From the NCBI GenBank assembly GCA_964509685.1, contig CAZDYQ010000029.1, forward strand, positions 1-34,788: DNA of 34,788 nt. Direction: 5' to 3'. This stretch comes from JAMLIN01 sp964509685 (GTDB lineage: Bacteria > Pseudomonadota > Gammaproteobacteria > Burkholderiales > Burkholderiaceae_E). Of this stretch, positions 1-7,728 are shown one piece after another. Below the pieces are notes generated by a model that was not told the DNA's origin, did no database searches, and worked only from the letters and a program-made list of their open reading frames with translations. A program made the position numbers and the translations under genes. Position 1 is the first letter of the stretch. Each line of letters begins with the position of its first letter.

Positions 1-586
1 GGACCTCGATCGCGTTGCTCTCGATCTTGTCGCTCCAGCCGTAGATCCGGTCCTCGAGCTGCGCCTTGGACAGCACCGCCCCGGGGCGCAGCATCAGCGC
101 CTCGAACAGCGCGAGCTCCCGGGCCGAGAGCGACACCGGTTCCCCGGCCACCGTGAGGCTGCGGTTGACGGTGTCGAAGGCGAGCTCGCCGTGCACGACG
201 ATGTTGGTGCCGCGGCCCGCCTGCCGGCGAATGAGGGCGCGCAGGCGGGCCGAGAGCTCGCCGAAGTCGAAGGGCTTGACGAGGTAGTCGTCGGCCCCGG
301 CATCGAGCCCGGTGACCCGGTCGGGCACCGCGTCGCGCGCCGTCACCACGAGCACCGGCACCCGTCCGCGCGGGCCGTTCAGCGAGCGCAGGTAGCGCAG
401 GATCTCCAGGCCATCGACCCGCGGCAGCCCGAGGTCCAGCACCACGATGTCGTAGGTCTCGCTCGAGAGCGCCGTGCGGGCGCTTTCCCCGTCGCGGATC
501 CAGTCCACGGTGAAGCCGTCCTTGCGCAGGCCGAGCCGGACGGTGTCGCCGATCATCGAGTCGTCCTCGACCAGCAGCAGTCTCAT
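1..586 (-). CDS. OmpR/PhoB-family response regulator (QseB/PmrA-like), 3' end outside window
   Basis: This is a two-component transcriptional regulator that receives phosphate from a partner histidine kinase and binds DNA. The visible 195 residues start MRLLLVEDDS. The receiver domain shows the acidic pair at residues 8-9, the phospho-acceptor Asp51 (VVLDLGLPRVDGL), Thr82 and Lys104 (YLVKPFDFGEL). The start of a winged-helix DNA-binding domain follows, with LSARELALFEAL, and IESNAIEV at the window edge, the usual wording just before the recognition helix. QseB-type proteins are about 220 residues, so only some 25 are missing. The kinase gene would be expected beyond the left edge but is not visible. 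QseB versus PmrA/TctD cannot be settled from this fragment. Confidence 0.93.
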   Translation of the reverse strand, partial: MRLLLVEDDSMIGDTVRLGLRKDGFTVDWIRDGESARTALSSETYDIVVLDLGLPRVDGLEILRYLRSLNGPRGRVPVLVVTARDAVPDRVTGLDAGADDYLVKPFDFGELSARLRALIRRQAGRGTNIVVHGELAFDTVNRSLTVAGEPVSLSARELALFEALMLRPGAVLSKAQLEDRIYGWSDKIESNAIEV

Positions 587-646
587 CTCGTCACTCTCCG
601 GCAGTGGCTTCCGCCCGCCCGCGGCCCGCGAGGACGCGCCGGGCCC

Positions 647-1021
647 TCAGGCCGACGGAATGAAGTCGGGGTCGTCCTGGTGCTTGCGCTCGAACTGGAG
701 GAACGTGTAGTAGCCGCAGGTGTTGCCGTTCGGATACGCGCGACACACGGTGGGCCGGGCCTCGTAGACGGTGCAGCGCCTGTCCTTGCGATCGAAGAAG
801 CGGCAGGCGCTCTCGAAGATCGTGTCCTTGCGGTGGCGGAGGATCCGCTCGTCGTCCGAGTACCAGACCGAGAACCTGCGCTCCGCCTGCCTGAAGCTGA
901 TCCCGAAGTGGTCGGCAAGCCTCTGGACATCCTCGTCCAGCAGCTCGATGCGAGGGTAGGTGCAGCAGTAACCGGGGCAGCGGGAGCAATCGTAGCGCGG
1001 TCCGTTGGGCTTCTTCGTCAT
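647..1021 (-). CDS. YkgJ-family cysteine-cluster (zinc/iron-chelating) protein
   Basis: A 124-residue protein of the YkgJ/CxxCxxCC family, presumed to bind a metal ion or Fe-S cluster; its biological role is not established. The N-terminus carries the signature CSRCPGYCC (Cys12, 15, 19, 20). Further cysteines lie in ACRFFDRKDRRC and PTVCRAYP, plus a late Cys102, which is the usual family arrangement. I chose the ATG giving MTKKPNGPRYDC because longer frames upstream run into the mnmC coding region. Its start lies 23 bases after the mnmC stop on the same strand, so the two are probably cotranscribed. Confidence 0.88.
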   Translation of the reverse strand: MTKKPNGPRYDCSRCPGYCCTYPRIELLDEDVQRLADHFGISFRQAERRFSVWYSDDERILRHRKDTIFESACRFFDRKDRRCTVYEARPTVCRAYPNGNTCGYYTFLQFERKHQDDPDFIPSA

Positions 1022-1044
1022 GTTCGGCTCGGTGGATCGAGTCG

Positions 1045-2961
1045 CTAGTTTAGCCCGCGACCCGCGAGCCATCGGCGCAGGAAGCGCGCGGGATCGATCG
1101 AGGACGCAAGGTCGGACTCGATCGGCAGGGGGTGCCCGTCGGCAAGCGCCGGCAGCAGGCGCGCCGCGAGTGCCGACCAGAGCGCGCCGCGGGAGCCGAA
1201 GCCGGTGGCGAGCATCAGCCCGGGGACGCGCGGCAGGGCCAGCCTGGCATTGCGCAGCAGGTCGTCGCGCCGGGCGAGCGCGGCGGCATCGTCCGGCGCC
1301 CATCCGAGGAGAGGCATCCGGTCGCGCGGGGAGAACCGGAAGCCCACGCCCGCGCCGATCACCCGGGCTTCGAGCTCTGGCACCGGCAGCCGGAGCGTGC
1401 GGGCCAGCCGGCGCAGGTTGCTGTCGTCGTCGCCCGGGTCGGGATCCAGGCGGTCGCCCTCGGTGAAGGTCGAGCCGACCAGCGTCTCCCCGCCGGGCAA
1501 GGGGCAGGCGTAGGCATCCCCGCCGATCACGCAGCGCAGGCGCTCGAGCAACGGGCTGCGCACGCGGCTCGACTGCCCCCTCGTGCGCAGCAGGCCGATG
1601 CTGCGCAGGCGACCGAGATCGATGACCGAGTCGGGACAGGCCAGGACGACCAGGCCGAAGTCGCCGATCGCGTCACCCGCAGGATCGCGCGCATGCCAGC
1701 CTCCGGCGGCCGGCACCAGGGTCGCGACGCGGCAGCCGTAGCGCACCTCGATGGCGGGGTGACGAAGCCGGTCCGTGCACTGCGCCAGCGGATCGATCGC
1801 GCCGGCGCGCGGCATGTGGATGCCACCGAGGGGCAGCGCGAGGCCCGCGATGTCCGACGCCTCCTCGCCATCGACCCAGCGCGCAAAGGCGGGCGGGAAC
1901 CCGATCCGGCCCAGCATCTCGCGCTGCCGCTCGGCATGCGAAGGATCGACGGCGGGCTCCAGCCGGCCCGGCGTCGCCGCTTCGCCCCGTTCGGCAAGTG
2001 GCGCGGATCGTCCCATGCCCAGCGCGGCACGCGACAGTCGGGCCAGCCGATTGTCGTCGGGAGAGATGTGCGGATGCAGGGCAAGCCGCGGCTGGGCGGA
2101 GCCGCCGTTCGCGGGCGCGGGCGCGACCTCCGCGACGGCCACCTCCCAGCCCGCATCCGCGAATCCGCGGGCCACCGCGGCGCCCGCGATCCCGGCACCC
2201 ACGACCAGTGCCGTGCGCGACGCGAGAACGGGCGCCGGCTGGGGAGCCGGCCAGGTACGCCACGCGGGCGCATAGCGGCCGACGAGGCGGCCGCGCTTGC
2301 CCCCGAAGCCGGGCGCTTCGCTCGTCTCGAAGCCCGCCTGGGCGAGCGCGCGGCGCACGCTGCCCGCCACCGAATACGAGGCTACGGTCGCCCCTGGCCG
2401 AGCGCGCCGGGCAAGCTGCTTCATCAGCGCGGGCGACCACATCGCCGGATTGCGCGATGGCGCGAATCCGTCGAGGTAAAAGGCGTCGGCGGCCAGCGCG
2501 AGCCGCGGAACGATCGCTGCCGCGTCGCCGAAGGCGAGCGTGAGCACGACCCGTCCGTCGTCGAAGAACGCCTGGTGCAGGCCGGGCAGGGGCAATGGCC
2601 ATTGCGCGAGCAGTCGTTGCGCATCCGCGCGCGCGACGCCGATCCGGCCGAGCGCCTCGTCCAGGTCCGCCGCCGGCAACGGATGGGCTTCGACGGAAAC
2701 GAAGTCGAGACGCGCGGGCCGGCGTGGGTCGCCGCGCCAGGCCGCGAGGGTGGCGAAGAAGTTGGCGCCGATGCCGAAGCCGAGTTCGAGCAGGGTGAAC
2801 GAGGCGCGCTCCGTCCAGCGCTCGCGCAGGCGGGCGCCGCCCACGAAGACGGTCTCGGCCTCGGCGAGGGCGCCCGCGGCGCTCCTGTAGACATCGCCGA
2901 AGTCTGGGCTCAGCAGGCGCCCGGAAGCATCGCCGGCAAGCCGGCCGGGTTCGATGGGCAA
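1045..2961 (-). CDS. mnmC: Bifunctional tRNA modification enzyme MnmC (methyltransferase + FAD oxidoreductase)
   Basis: MnmC completes mnm5(s2)U at tRNA wobble position 34: the C-terminal FAD domain converts cmnm5U to nm5U, and the N-terminal SAM domain methylates it. Residues about 1-235 are the methyltransferase (MnmD/DUF752 type), with LLELGFGIGANF for SAM and FYLDGFAPSRNPAMWS, a hallmark of the family. Residues about 248-638 are a DAO-type oxidoreductase opening with ALVVGAGIAGAAVARGFADA. There is no in-frame ATG near the expected N-terminus. I use TTG at 2961 (LPIEPGRL, matching the family start xPIxPAxL), giving 638 residues against 668 in E. coli. GTG at 3030 is an alternative, adding 23 residues. 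No convincing Shine-Dalgarno precedes either. Confidence 0.93.
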   Translation of the reverse strand: MPIEPGRLAGDASGRLLSPDFGDVYRSAAGALAEAETVFVGGARLRERWTERASFTLLELGFGIGANFFATLAAWRGDPRRPARLDFVSVEAHPLPAADLDEALGRIGVARADAQRLLAQWPLPLPGLHQAFFDDGRVVLTLAFGDAAAIVPRLALAADAFYLDGFAPSRNPAMWSPALMKQLARRARPGATVASYSVAGSVRRALAQAGFETSEAPGFGGKRGRLVGRYAPAWRTWPAPQPAPVLASRTALVVGAGIAGAAVARGFADAGWEVAVAEVAPAPANGGSAQPRLALHPHISPDDNRLARLSRAALGMGRSAPLAERGEAATPGRLEPAVDPSHAERQREMLGRIGFPPAFARWVDGEEASDIAGLALPLGGIHMPRAGAIDPLAQCTDRLRHPAIEVRYGCRVATLVPAAGGWHARDPAGDAIGDFGLVVLACPDSVIDLGRLRSIGLLRTRGQSSRVRSPLLERLRCVIGGDAYACPLPGGETLVGSTFTEGDRLDPDPGDDDSNLRRLARTLRLPVPELEARVIGAGVGFRFSPRDRMPLLGWAPDDAAALARRDDLLRNARLALPRVPGLMLATGFGSRGALWSALAARLLPALADGHPLPIESDLASSIDPARFLRRWLAGRGLN

Positions 2962-3085
2962 GGCGTGGTCGAGGGATGGCCGCGAAAGCGGGGATGATAT
3001 CGGGATCGATTCCCGGCCGGCATCGCGCACCGCCCCCTGCGGGCGGCCGGCGGCGGCAAGCGGAAGGAGGACAGGCCCGCAGGAG

Positions 3086-3283
3086 CTAGTAGGGATCGAC
3101 CCGGCTGACCCGCTCGGCGGGGCACCAGTGCTCGGCGGTGCGCTCGGCGGTGCGCTCGACGGGCTCCGGGTCGACGCCGCGAAATACCGAGGCGCCGCCG
3201 TTCTGGATGGCCGAGCTCGAGCCCAGCAGCGCGATCCAGAACAGCGCCCAGATGATCCTGCGGCGTCCCGCTCCCTTGTGCAT
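3086..3283 (-). CDS. Small membrane-anchored or secreted peptide, unknown function
   Basis: A 65-residue ORF. It has a basic start (MHKGAGRRR), one hydrophobic segment at about residues 10-22 (IIWALFWIALLGS) and a hydrophilic tail containing a short repeat, ERTAERTAE. The layout fits a signal peptide or a single-pass inner-membrane peptide. AGGAGG lies 4 bases before the ATG, the best ribosome-binding site in this part of the window. It lies upstream of mnmC on the same strand (124-base gap) and divergent from pobA. I recognise no family. It could still be a chance ORF, since G+C-rich DNA yields many; the good ribosome-binding site and hydrophobic segment are what favour it. Confidence 0.45.
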   Translation of the reverse strand: MHKGAGRRRIIWALFWIALLGSSSAIQNGGASVFRGVDPEPVERTAERTAEHWCPAERVSRVDPY

Positions 3284-3287
3284 CCGG

Positions 3288-3293
3288 CCTCCT
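3288..3293 (-). promoter_or_regulatory. Shine-Dalgarno of the 65-residue ORF
   Basis: AGGAGG on the minus strand, 4 bases before the ATG at 3283. It is the main support for calling the small ORF real. Confidence 0.5.
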
Positions 3294-3330
3294 CGCCGAG
3301 CCTCCTCGCGGCCAGCTTAGCGCACGCGTG

Positions 3331-3366
3331 GTTGCGGGCGATAGCCGACAGTTGCGGCGAGGCAAC
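3331..3366. repeat. Paired GTTGCGG half-sites in the pobA upstream region
   Basis: gttgcgggcg at 3331 and gttgcggcga at 3351 are near-identical and exactly 20 bases (about two helical turns) apart. The second copy is also the left arm of a short inverted repeat, GTTGC-6-GCAAC (3351-3366). The pair sits between the divergent starts of the 65-residue ORF (3283) and pobA (3497), about 130 bases before pobA. It could be an operator, but no regulator gene lies beside it and chance is a real alternative. Confidence 0.25.
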
Positions 3367-3496
3367 TCGTCCGCCGCCCCCGCCACCCTGCGGCATGCGC
3401 GAAAAACACCCGGCCGCGCGCAATTCGTGCAGTCACCAGGGGAGGTGCGGGATTAAGCTGGACGACAGGAAAAGAGCGAGCGAGATGGAGCGAGAC

Positions 3497-4678
3497 ATGC
3501 GAGTCCAGGTGGCGATCATCGGGTCGGGACCCTCCGGCCTGCTGCTCGGCCAGTTGCTGCACAACGCGGGCATCGACACCGTGATCCTGGAGCGCCAGAC
3601 CCGGGAGTACGTGCTCGGCCGGATCCGCGCCGGGGTCCTCGAGCAGGTCGCCGTGGACCTGCTGGATTCCGCCGGCGTCGGCGAGCGAATGCACCGCGAG
3701 GGCCTGGTGCACGACGGCATCGCGCTGTCCTTCGACGGGCGGCGCCACCGCATCGACCTGGCCGGCCTCACGGGCGGTCGCCGGGTGATGATCTACGGCC
3801 AGACCGAGGTCACGCGCGACCTGATGGATGCCCGCGCCGCGGCGGGCGCGCCGACGATCTACGAGGCGGCGGACGTCCGGTTGCACGACTTCGATACCGA
3901 TCGCCCGCGGGTGAGCTGGACGCAGGACCGCGTCCGTCGCGAGCTGCGATGCGACTTCATCGCCGGATGCGACGGCTCGCACGGCGTCTCGCACGCGAGC
4001 ATCCCCGACAGCGCGGTGCGCCGCTACGAGCGCGTGTATCCCTTCGGCTGGCTCGGCCTGCTCTCCGACACGCCGCCCGTCTCGGAAGAGCTCATCTACG
4101 CGAACCACGAGCGCGGCTTCGCGCTGTGCAGCATGCGCTCGCGCACGCGCAGCCGCTACTATGTGCAGTGCTCCCTCGACGACAGGGTCGAGCGCTGGAC
4201 CGACGACATGTTCTGGGACGAGCTGCGCCGCCGGCTCGATCCGGCGGCGGCCGAGGCGCTCGTGACGGGTCCGTCGATCGAGAAGAGCATCGCCCCGTTG
4301 CGCAGCTTCGTCGCAGAGCCGATGCGCTTCGGACGCCTGCTGCTCGCGGGCGACGCGGCCCACATCGTGCCGCCGACGGGGGCGAAGGGACTCAATCTCG
4401 CGGCCTCCGACGTGCGCTACCTCTCGCGCGCCCTGATCCACCACTACACGAGCGGGGGGCGAATGGACGAGATCGACGCCTACTCCGGCAAGTGCCTGCG
4501 TCGCGTCTGGAAGGCCGTCCGGTTCTCGTGGTGGATGACCACGCTGCTGCACCGGTTCCCGGACAACGGCGAGTTCGGTCACCGGGTGCAGCAGGCCGAG
4601 CTGGACTACCTGTGCGGCTCGCGGGCGGCCTCGACCGCGCTCGCGGAGAACTACGTCGGGCTGCCGTTCGAGGACTGA
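3497..4678 (+). CDS. pobA: 4-hydroxybenzoate 3-monooxygenase (NADPH)
   Basis: This cytoplasmic FAD enzyme hydroxylates 4-hydroxybenzoate to protocatechuate, feeding the beta-ketoadipate or meta-cleavage routes. The 393 residues (Pseudomonas enzyme 394) align almost without gaps. They show the dinucleotide fold IIGSGPSGLLLGQLL, the mid-protein IAGCDGSHG, and LLLAGDAAHIVPPTGAKG near residue 290. Substrate ligands known from P. fluorescens occur at the same numbers: Tyr201, Ser212, Arg214, Tyr222, Pro293; Tyr386 matches Tyr385. Arg33, Gln34 and Tyr38 in ERQTREYVLG are the NADPH-preferring residues. I start at 3497 (MRVQVAIIG, matching MKTQVAIIG), with GGAG 7 bases upstream; ATG 3485 would add four residues. 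No pobR or pca gene is adjacent. The 3' end overlaps the convergent acyl-CoA ligase gene by 28 bases. Confidence 0.97.
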   Translation: MRVQVAIIGSGPSGLLLGQLLHNAGIDTVILERQTREYVLGRIRAGVLEQVAVDLLDSAGVGERMHREGLVHDGIALSFDGRRHRIDLAGLTGGRRVMIYGQTEVTRDLMDARAAAGAPTIYEAADVRLHDFDTDRPRVSWTQDRVRRELRCDFIAGCDGSHGVSHASIPDSAVRRYERVYPFGWLGLLSDTPPVSEELIYANHERGFALCSMRSRTRSRYYVQCSLDDRVERWTDDMFWDELRRRLDPAAAEALVTGPSIEKSIAPLRSFVAEPMRFGRLLLAGDAAHIVPPTGAKGLNLAASDVRYLSRALIHHYTSGGRMDEIDAYSGKCLRRVWKAVRFSWWMTTLLHRFPDNGEFGHRVQQAELDYLCGSRAASTALAENYVGLPFED

Positions 4679-6792
4679 GCGACCATCGCGTCCACGGCGA
4701 GCATGCGATCGCCGCGGCAGATCACCGGATTGAGGTCGATCTCCGCGATGCGGCCGGCGAGATCGGAGATGACTTCGCCCATGCGCACCACGAGCATGGC
4801 GAGCGCCTCGCGATCGACGCCCGGCTGGCCGCGAAAGCCGTCGAGCAGCCGCCCGGCGCGCAGCCGCCGCAGCATCTCCAGGGCCTCGTCGCGCGACAGC
4901 GGCGCCGGCGCCGTGGCGGTGTCGCGGAGCACCTCCACGAGCACTCCGCCCAGGCCCGCCAGCACAACGGGGCCGAACTGCGGATCGACCTTCGCGCCGA
5001 TCACGATCTCGACGCCGGCGGGCACCATCGGCTGCACCAGCACGCCCTCGATGCGCGCCTTCGGGTCGTACTTGCGCGCATTGGCCAGGATACGGGCGTG
5101 GGCCTCGCGCACCTGCGCCTCGTCGGCCAGGTCGAGCGCGACCACGCCGGCTTCCGTCTTGTGGGCGATATCGGGCGACTCGACCTTCATCACCACCGGA
5201 TAGCCGATGCCGCCCGCCGCTGCGACCGCCTCGTCGGCCGTCCCGCAGCGCAGGTCCTGGACCACCGGCAGGCCGTAGAGTGCGAGCAGGGCCTTCGACT
5301 GCGCCTCCGTGAGGATCGGCGTGCGGATGGAGTCGAGCATCGCCAGCGCCCGGTCGCGGGCCTCGGGCGGGCTCAGGCGCCGAACCGTCCGGTCGAGGCG
5401 GGCCAGTCGATCGCGCTCCTGCCAGGCGCGCAAGGTAGCGAAGCAGCGGTCCATCGAGCGGAACAGCGCGACGTTCGGGTTTTCCTCGGTCTCGCGCGAT
5501 CCCGGACCTTCGAGCCACTCGGTCGCCCAGACGGCGCAACTGATCTTCCCGTGCTCGCGAGCCACCTTGCCGAGCGCCTCGATCCGCGGGTTCATGACCG
5601 TGTACGCATAGACCGCGGGGAAGACCAGCGCGCCGTAGCCGGGATCGCGCATGAGCGCATCGGTGCAGGCGACGAAGCTCTCGGGAACGGTGAGCACCTG
5701 CGCGGTGACGTCGCAGGGATTGCGGGCCGAACCGAACTCCGGGATATGGCGGAGCAGCACCTCGCGCGTTGCCTCCGACGGCTGGGGCAGGGGAACGCCG
5801 TGCTTCTCGGCCTTGTCCGCGCACATGATGGCGCCGCCCCCGGACGAGGCGATCACCGCCACGCCGCTGGCCTTGGGCGGCGGCGCCTTGGCGAAGAAGC
5901 TGGTGGTCTCGACCAGCGCCTCGAAATCGTCCACGAGCACGACGCCGAGTCGCTCGAGCGATGCGCGATAGACCGCATGCGAGCCCGCGAGCGAGCCGGT
6001 GTGCGAGGCGGCGGCCGTGGCGCCCTGTTCGCTCGAGGCGATCTTGAAGATGACGAGCGGCTTGCCGGCCTCCCGGGCCATCGCCGCGGCCCGCAGCAGC
6101 CGGGTGGGCGCCGCCATGCCCTCGAACAGGCAGGCGATGGCGTGGCATGCCGGGTCGCGCACGAGGTAGGCGACCTGGTCTGCGACATCCACGTCGCAGG
6201 CGTTGCCCGAGGTCATCACGTGCGAGAAGTGCACGCCATGCTCGACCGCCTGGGCCATCGCGAAGGCGAGGGCGCCCGACTGGCTGATCAGCCCGATGGC
6301 CCGCTCGCCCGGCTTCGGGAAAGCGGGCGAGGCCGAGAAGGTGAGCACGGCGCCGACGGAGGCGTTGACGATGCCGATGCAGTTCGGGCCGATGATCGGC
6401 ATGCCGTGCTCGTGCGCGATCTCGGTGAGGCGCTGCTGCTGCGCGATGCGCTCGGGCGTGCCCACCTCGGCATATCCGGAGGCGAAGATGACGAGGCCGC
6501 CGGCGCCCTTGCGCGCGCAGGCGAGCGCATTGGCCTCGACATGCTCGCGCGGGACCGTGATGACCACGCAGTCGGGCGACTCGTCGAGCGCATCGACCGA
6601 AGGAACACAGGGCCGCCCCTCGACGCTGTCGTACTTCGGGTTGACCGCCCAGACCTTGCCCTCGTAGCTCGCCAGGTGCTGCATGACCCTGTTGCCGAAG
6701 GCGCCGGGGGTGCGCGACGCGCCGATCACGGCGACCGATCGCGGTTCGAGGAGACGCTTGAGTTGCTCGTAGGTATAGAGGGACTGTCTCAT
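4651..6792 (-). CDS. ADP(NDP)-forming acyl-CoA synthetase, fused alpha-beta type
   Basis: A 713-residue ligase joining CoA to an acid with ATP through a phosphohistidine. The order is a CoA-binding Rossmann domain (SVAVIGASRTPGAFGN, about residue 19), succinyl-CoA-ligase-like domains with IGPNCIGIVN and GLISQSGAL, then a C-terminal ATP-grasp region from about residue 490. His264 in AASHTGSLAG corresponds to the phosphorylated histidine of the alpha subunit, and HKTEAGVV in the ATP-grasp part holds the second family histidine, so the enzyme looks active. A GGAAAGG ribosome-binding site precedes the ATG. The substrate is unknown: acetate, other short acyl groups or an aromatic acid are all possible. 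The family includes the Sphingobium feruloyl-CoA synthetase FerA, and pobA is the neighbour, so a role in aromatic-acid catabolism is conceivable. Confidence 0.9.
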   Translation of the reverse strand: MRQSLYTYEQLKRLLEPRSVAVIGASRTPGAFGNRVMQHLASYEGKVWAVNPKYDSVEGRPCVPSVDALDESPDCVVITVPREHVEANALACARKGAGGLVIFASGYAEVGTPERIAQQQRLTEIAHEHGMPIIGPNCIGIVNASVGAVLTFSASPAFPKPGERAIGLISQSGALAFAMAQAVEHGVHFSHVMTSGNACDVDVADQVAYLVRDPACHAIACLFEGMAAPTRLLRAAAMAREAGKPLVIFKIASSEQGATAAASHTGSLAGSHAVYRASLERLGVVLVDDFEALVETTSFFAKAPPPKASGVAVIASSGGGAIMCADKAEKHGVPLPQPSEATREVLLRHIPEFGSARNPCDVTAQVLTVPESFVACTDALMRDPGYGALVFPAVYAYTVMNPRIEALGKVAREHGKISCAVWATEWLEGPGSRETEENPNVALFRSMDRCFATLRAWQERDRLARLDRTVRRLSPPEARDRALAMLDSIRTPILTEAQSKALLALYGLPVVQDLRCGTADEAVAAAGGIGYPVVMKVESPDIAHKTEAGVVALDLADEAQVREAHARILANARKYDPKARIEGVLVQPMVPAGVEIVIGAKVDPQFGPVVLAGLGGVLVEVLRDTATAPAPLSRDEALEMLRRLRAGRLLDGFRGQPGVDREALAMLVVRMGEVISDLAGRIAEIDLNPVICRGDRMLAVDAMVAQSSNGSPT

Positions 6793-6839
6793 GGGCCTTT
6801 CCGGGGAAGCGTGCGCCGGTCTCTCCGGCGATCGGGGCG

Positions 6840-6845
6840 ACGATA
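6840..6845 (-). promoter_or_regulatory. Candidate -10 element for the acyl-CoA synthetase
   Basis: TATCGT on the minus strand about 48 bases before the start codon, in the 171-base divergent region with the GNAT gene. No good -35 hexamer is visible. Weak. Confidence 0.22.
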
Positions 6846-6963
6846 GCACGACGGCCCGGCGCCTCCGGTCGGCCCTGGATCGCCGCCCGGCGGCAGTCTC
6901 GCCAGTGCCCGGGAGAGCGCTTCCCACAATGCCTTCGTCGCAATCACGACGAGGGCTCCGGCA

Positions 6964-7608
6964 ATGGCGATCCTGGAGATCCAGCAGGCCCGCGCGGCCG
7001 CCGGCGAGGCGGCGCTGCAAGGCCCGGCCCTGTACCTGTCCCAGCTGCGGCGCGAACTGCCCAGGGTGATGGCCGGCGAACTTCGCTACCGGCCGGTCGC
7101 CGCCGACGACTACTGGCGACTCTGGCTCGCGACCCGCCATCCCGAGTTCAATCGCTGCCTGCCATGGCCGGCGCCGTCCGAGCCCACGGGCGCGCTCGAG
7201 CGGATGCGCGCACTGGTCGCGGACGAGGCCGCCGGGAAGCTCGTTGCCTTCGCCTGCGAACGACCGGATGACGAGCGCCAGTGGGTCGCGATCTTCCGCT
7301 TCACGCCCTGGCGGGACGGGCTCGAGACCGGCCTGTGGCTGCACCCCGACGGCTGGGGCAAGGGCTACGGCACCCGCATCATCGCCACCGCGATCGACAC
7401 CGCCTTCGCGCGCACCGCCATCCCGGCCGTGTACTCGAAGACCACGGCCGACAACATCGGCGCCTGCCGCATCACCACCCGCTGCGGCATGACCGCCATC
7501 GGCCCCGCGAGCGCGCCGGACGACCGCGGCGGCACGATCCACGGGATCGAGTGGCGCATCACGCGCGAGGAGGCGGCCGGCCGCAAGGCGGAACGGCTCG
7601 CGACCTAG
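6964..7608 (+). CDS. GNAT-family N-acetyltransferase (RimJ/RimL-like)
   Basis: A 214-residue acetyl-CoA-dependent acetyltransferase. The fold is recognisable from LRYRPVAADDYWRLW at the first strand and helix, from GLWLHPDGWGKGYGTRII (acetyl-CoA pyrophosphate loop of the Q/RxxGxG/A kind) and from the following TTADNIGACRITTRCGM, typical of Acetyltransf_3/RimJ-RimL enzymes that modify an alpha-amino group. The first 35 residues are an extra N-terminal segment. GAGGG lies about 8 bases before the ATG. It is divergent from the ADP-forming acyl-CoA synthetase, a combination reminiscent of the Pat protein acetyltransferases, in which the two domains are fused. The acceptor substrate is unknown. 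Confidence 0.85.
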   Translation: MAILEIQQARAAAGEAALQGPALYLSQLRRELPRVMAGELRYRPVAADDYWRLWLATRHPEFNRCLPWPAPSEPTGALERMRALVADEAAGKLVAFACERPDDERQWVAIFRFTPWRDGLETGLWLHPDGWGKGYGTRIIATAIDTAFARTAIPAVYSKTTADNIGACRITTRCGMTAIGPASAPDDRGGTIHGIEWRITREEAAGRKAERLAT

Positions 7609-7699
7609 CGCCTCGGCCGGCGGTACCTCGCCCGAGCCGCGTCGGCCGGACAGGGCGCTGCGCATTCGCGCGCTGCCCTCTCCAGGGACGGGAGGGCGC

Positions 7700-7705
7700 T
7701 ATGAT
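7700..7705 (+). promoter_or_regulatory. Candidate -10 element for rlmJ
   Basis: TATGAT ends 23 bases before the rlmJ ATG, which would give a short leader. No recognisable -35 is present 17 bases upstream. The ATG inside it opens another frame and is not the rlmJ start. Confidence 0.3.
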
Positions 7706-7728
7706 CGCGCTTTCGGCCGGCCGCGCCC

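Noticed and set aside
2962..3423. N-terminal extension of MnmC to an ATG at 3423
   Set aside because: The extra 154 residues are unlike MnmC, are Ser/Pro/Gly-rich, and would cover the 65-residue ORF that has its own ribosome-binding site.
3317..6943. A 1208-codon minus-strand frame over pobA and the acyl-CoA synthetase
   Set aside because: It is antisense to pobA and out of frame with the ligase. It is low-complexity Arg/Ala/Gly and has no recognisable motif.
7701..7728. ATG at 7701, preceded by GGAGGG, as the rlmJ start
   Set aside because: It is in another frame; RlmJ begins with the conserved MxSYRHxFHAGNHADVLKH at 7729.
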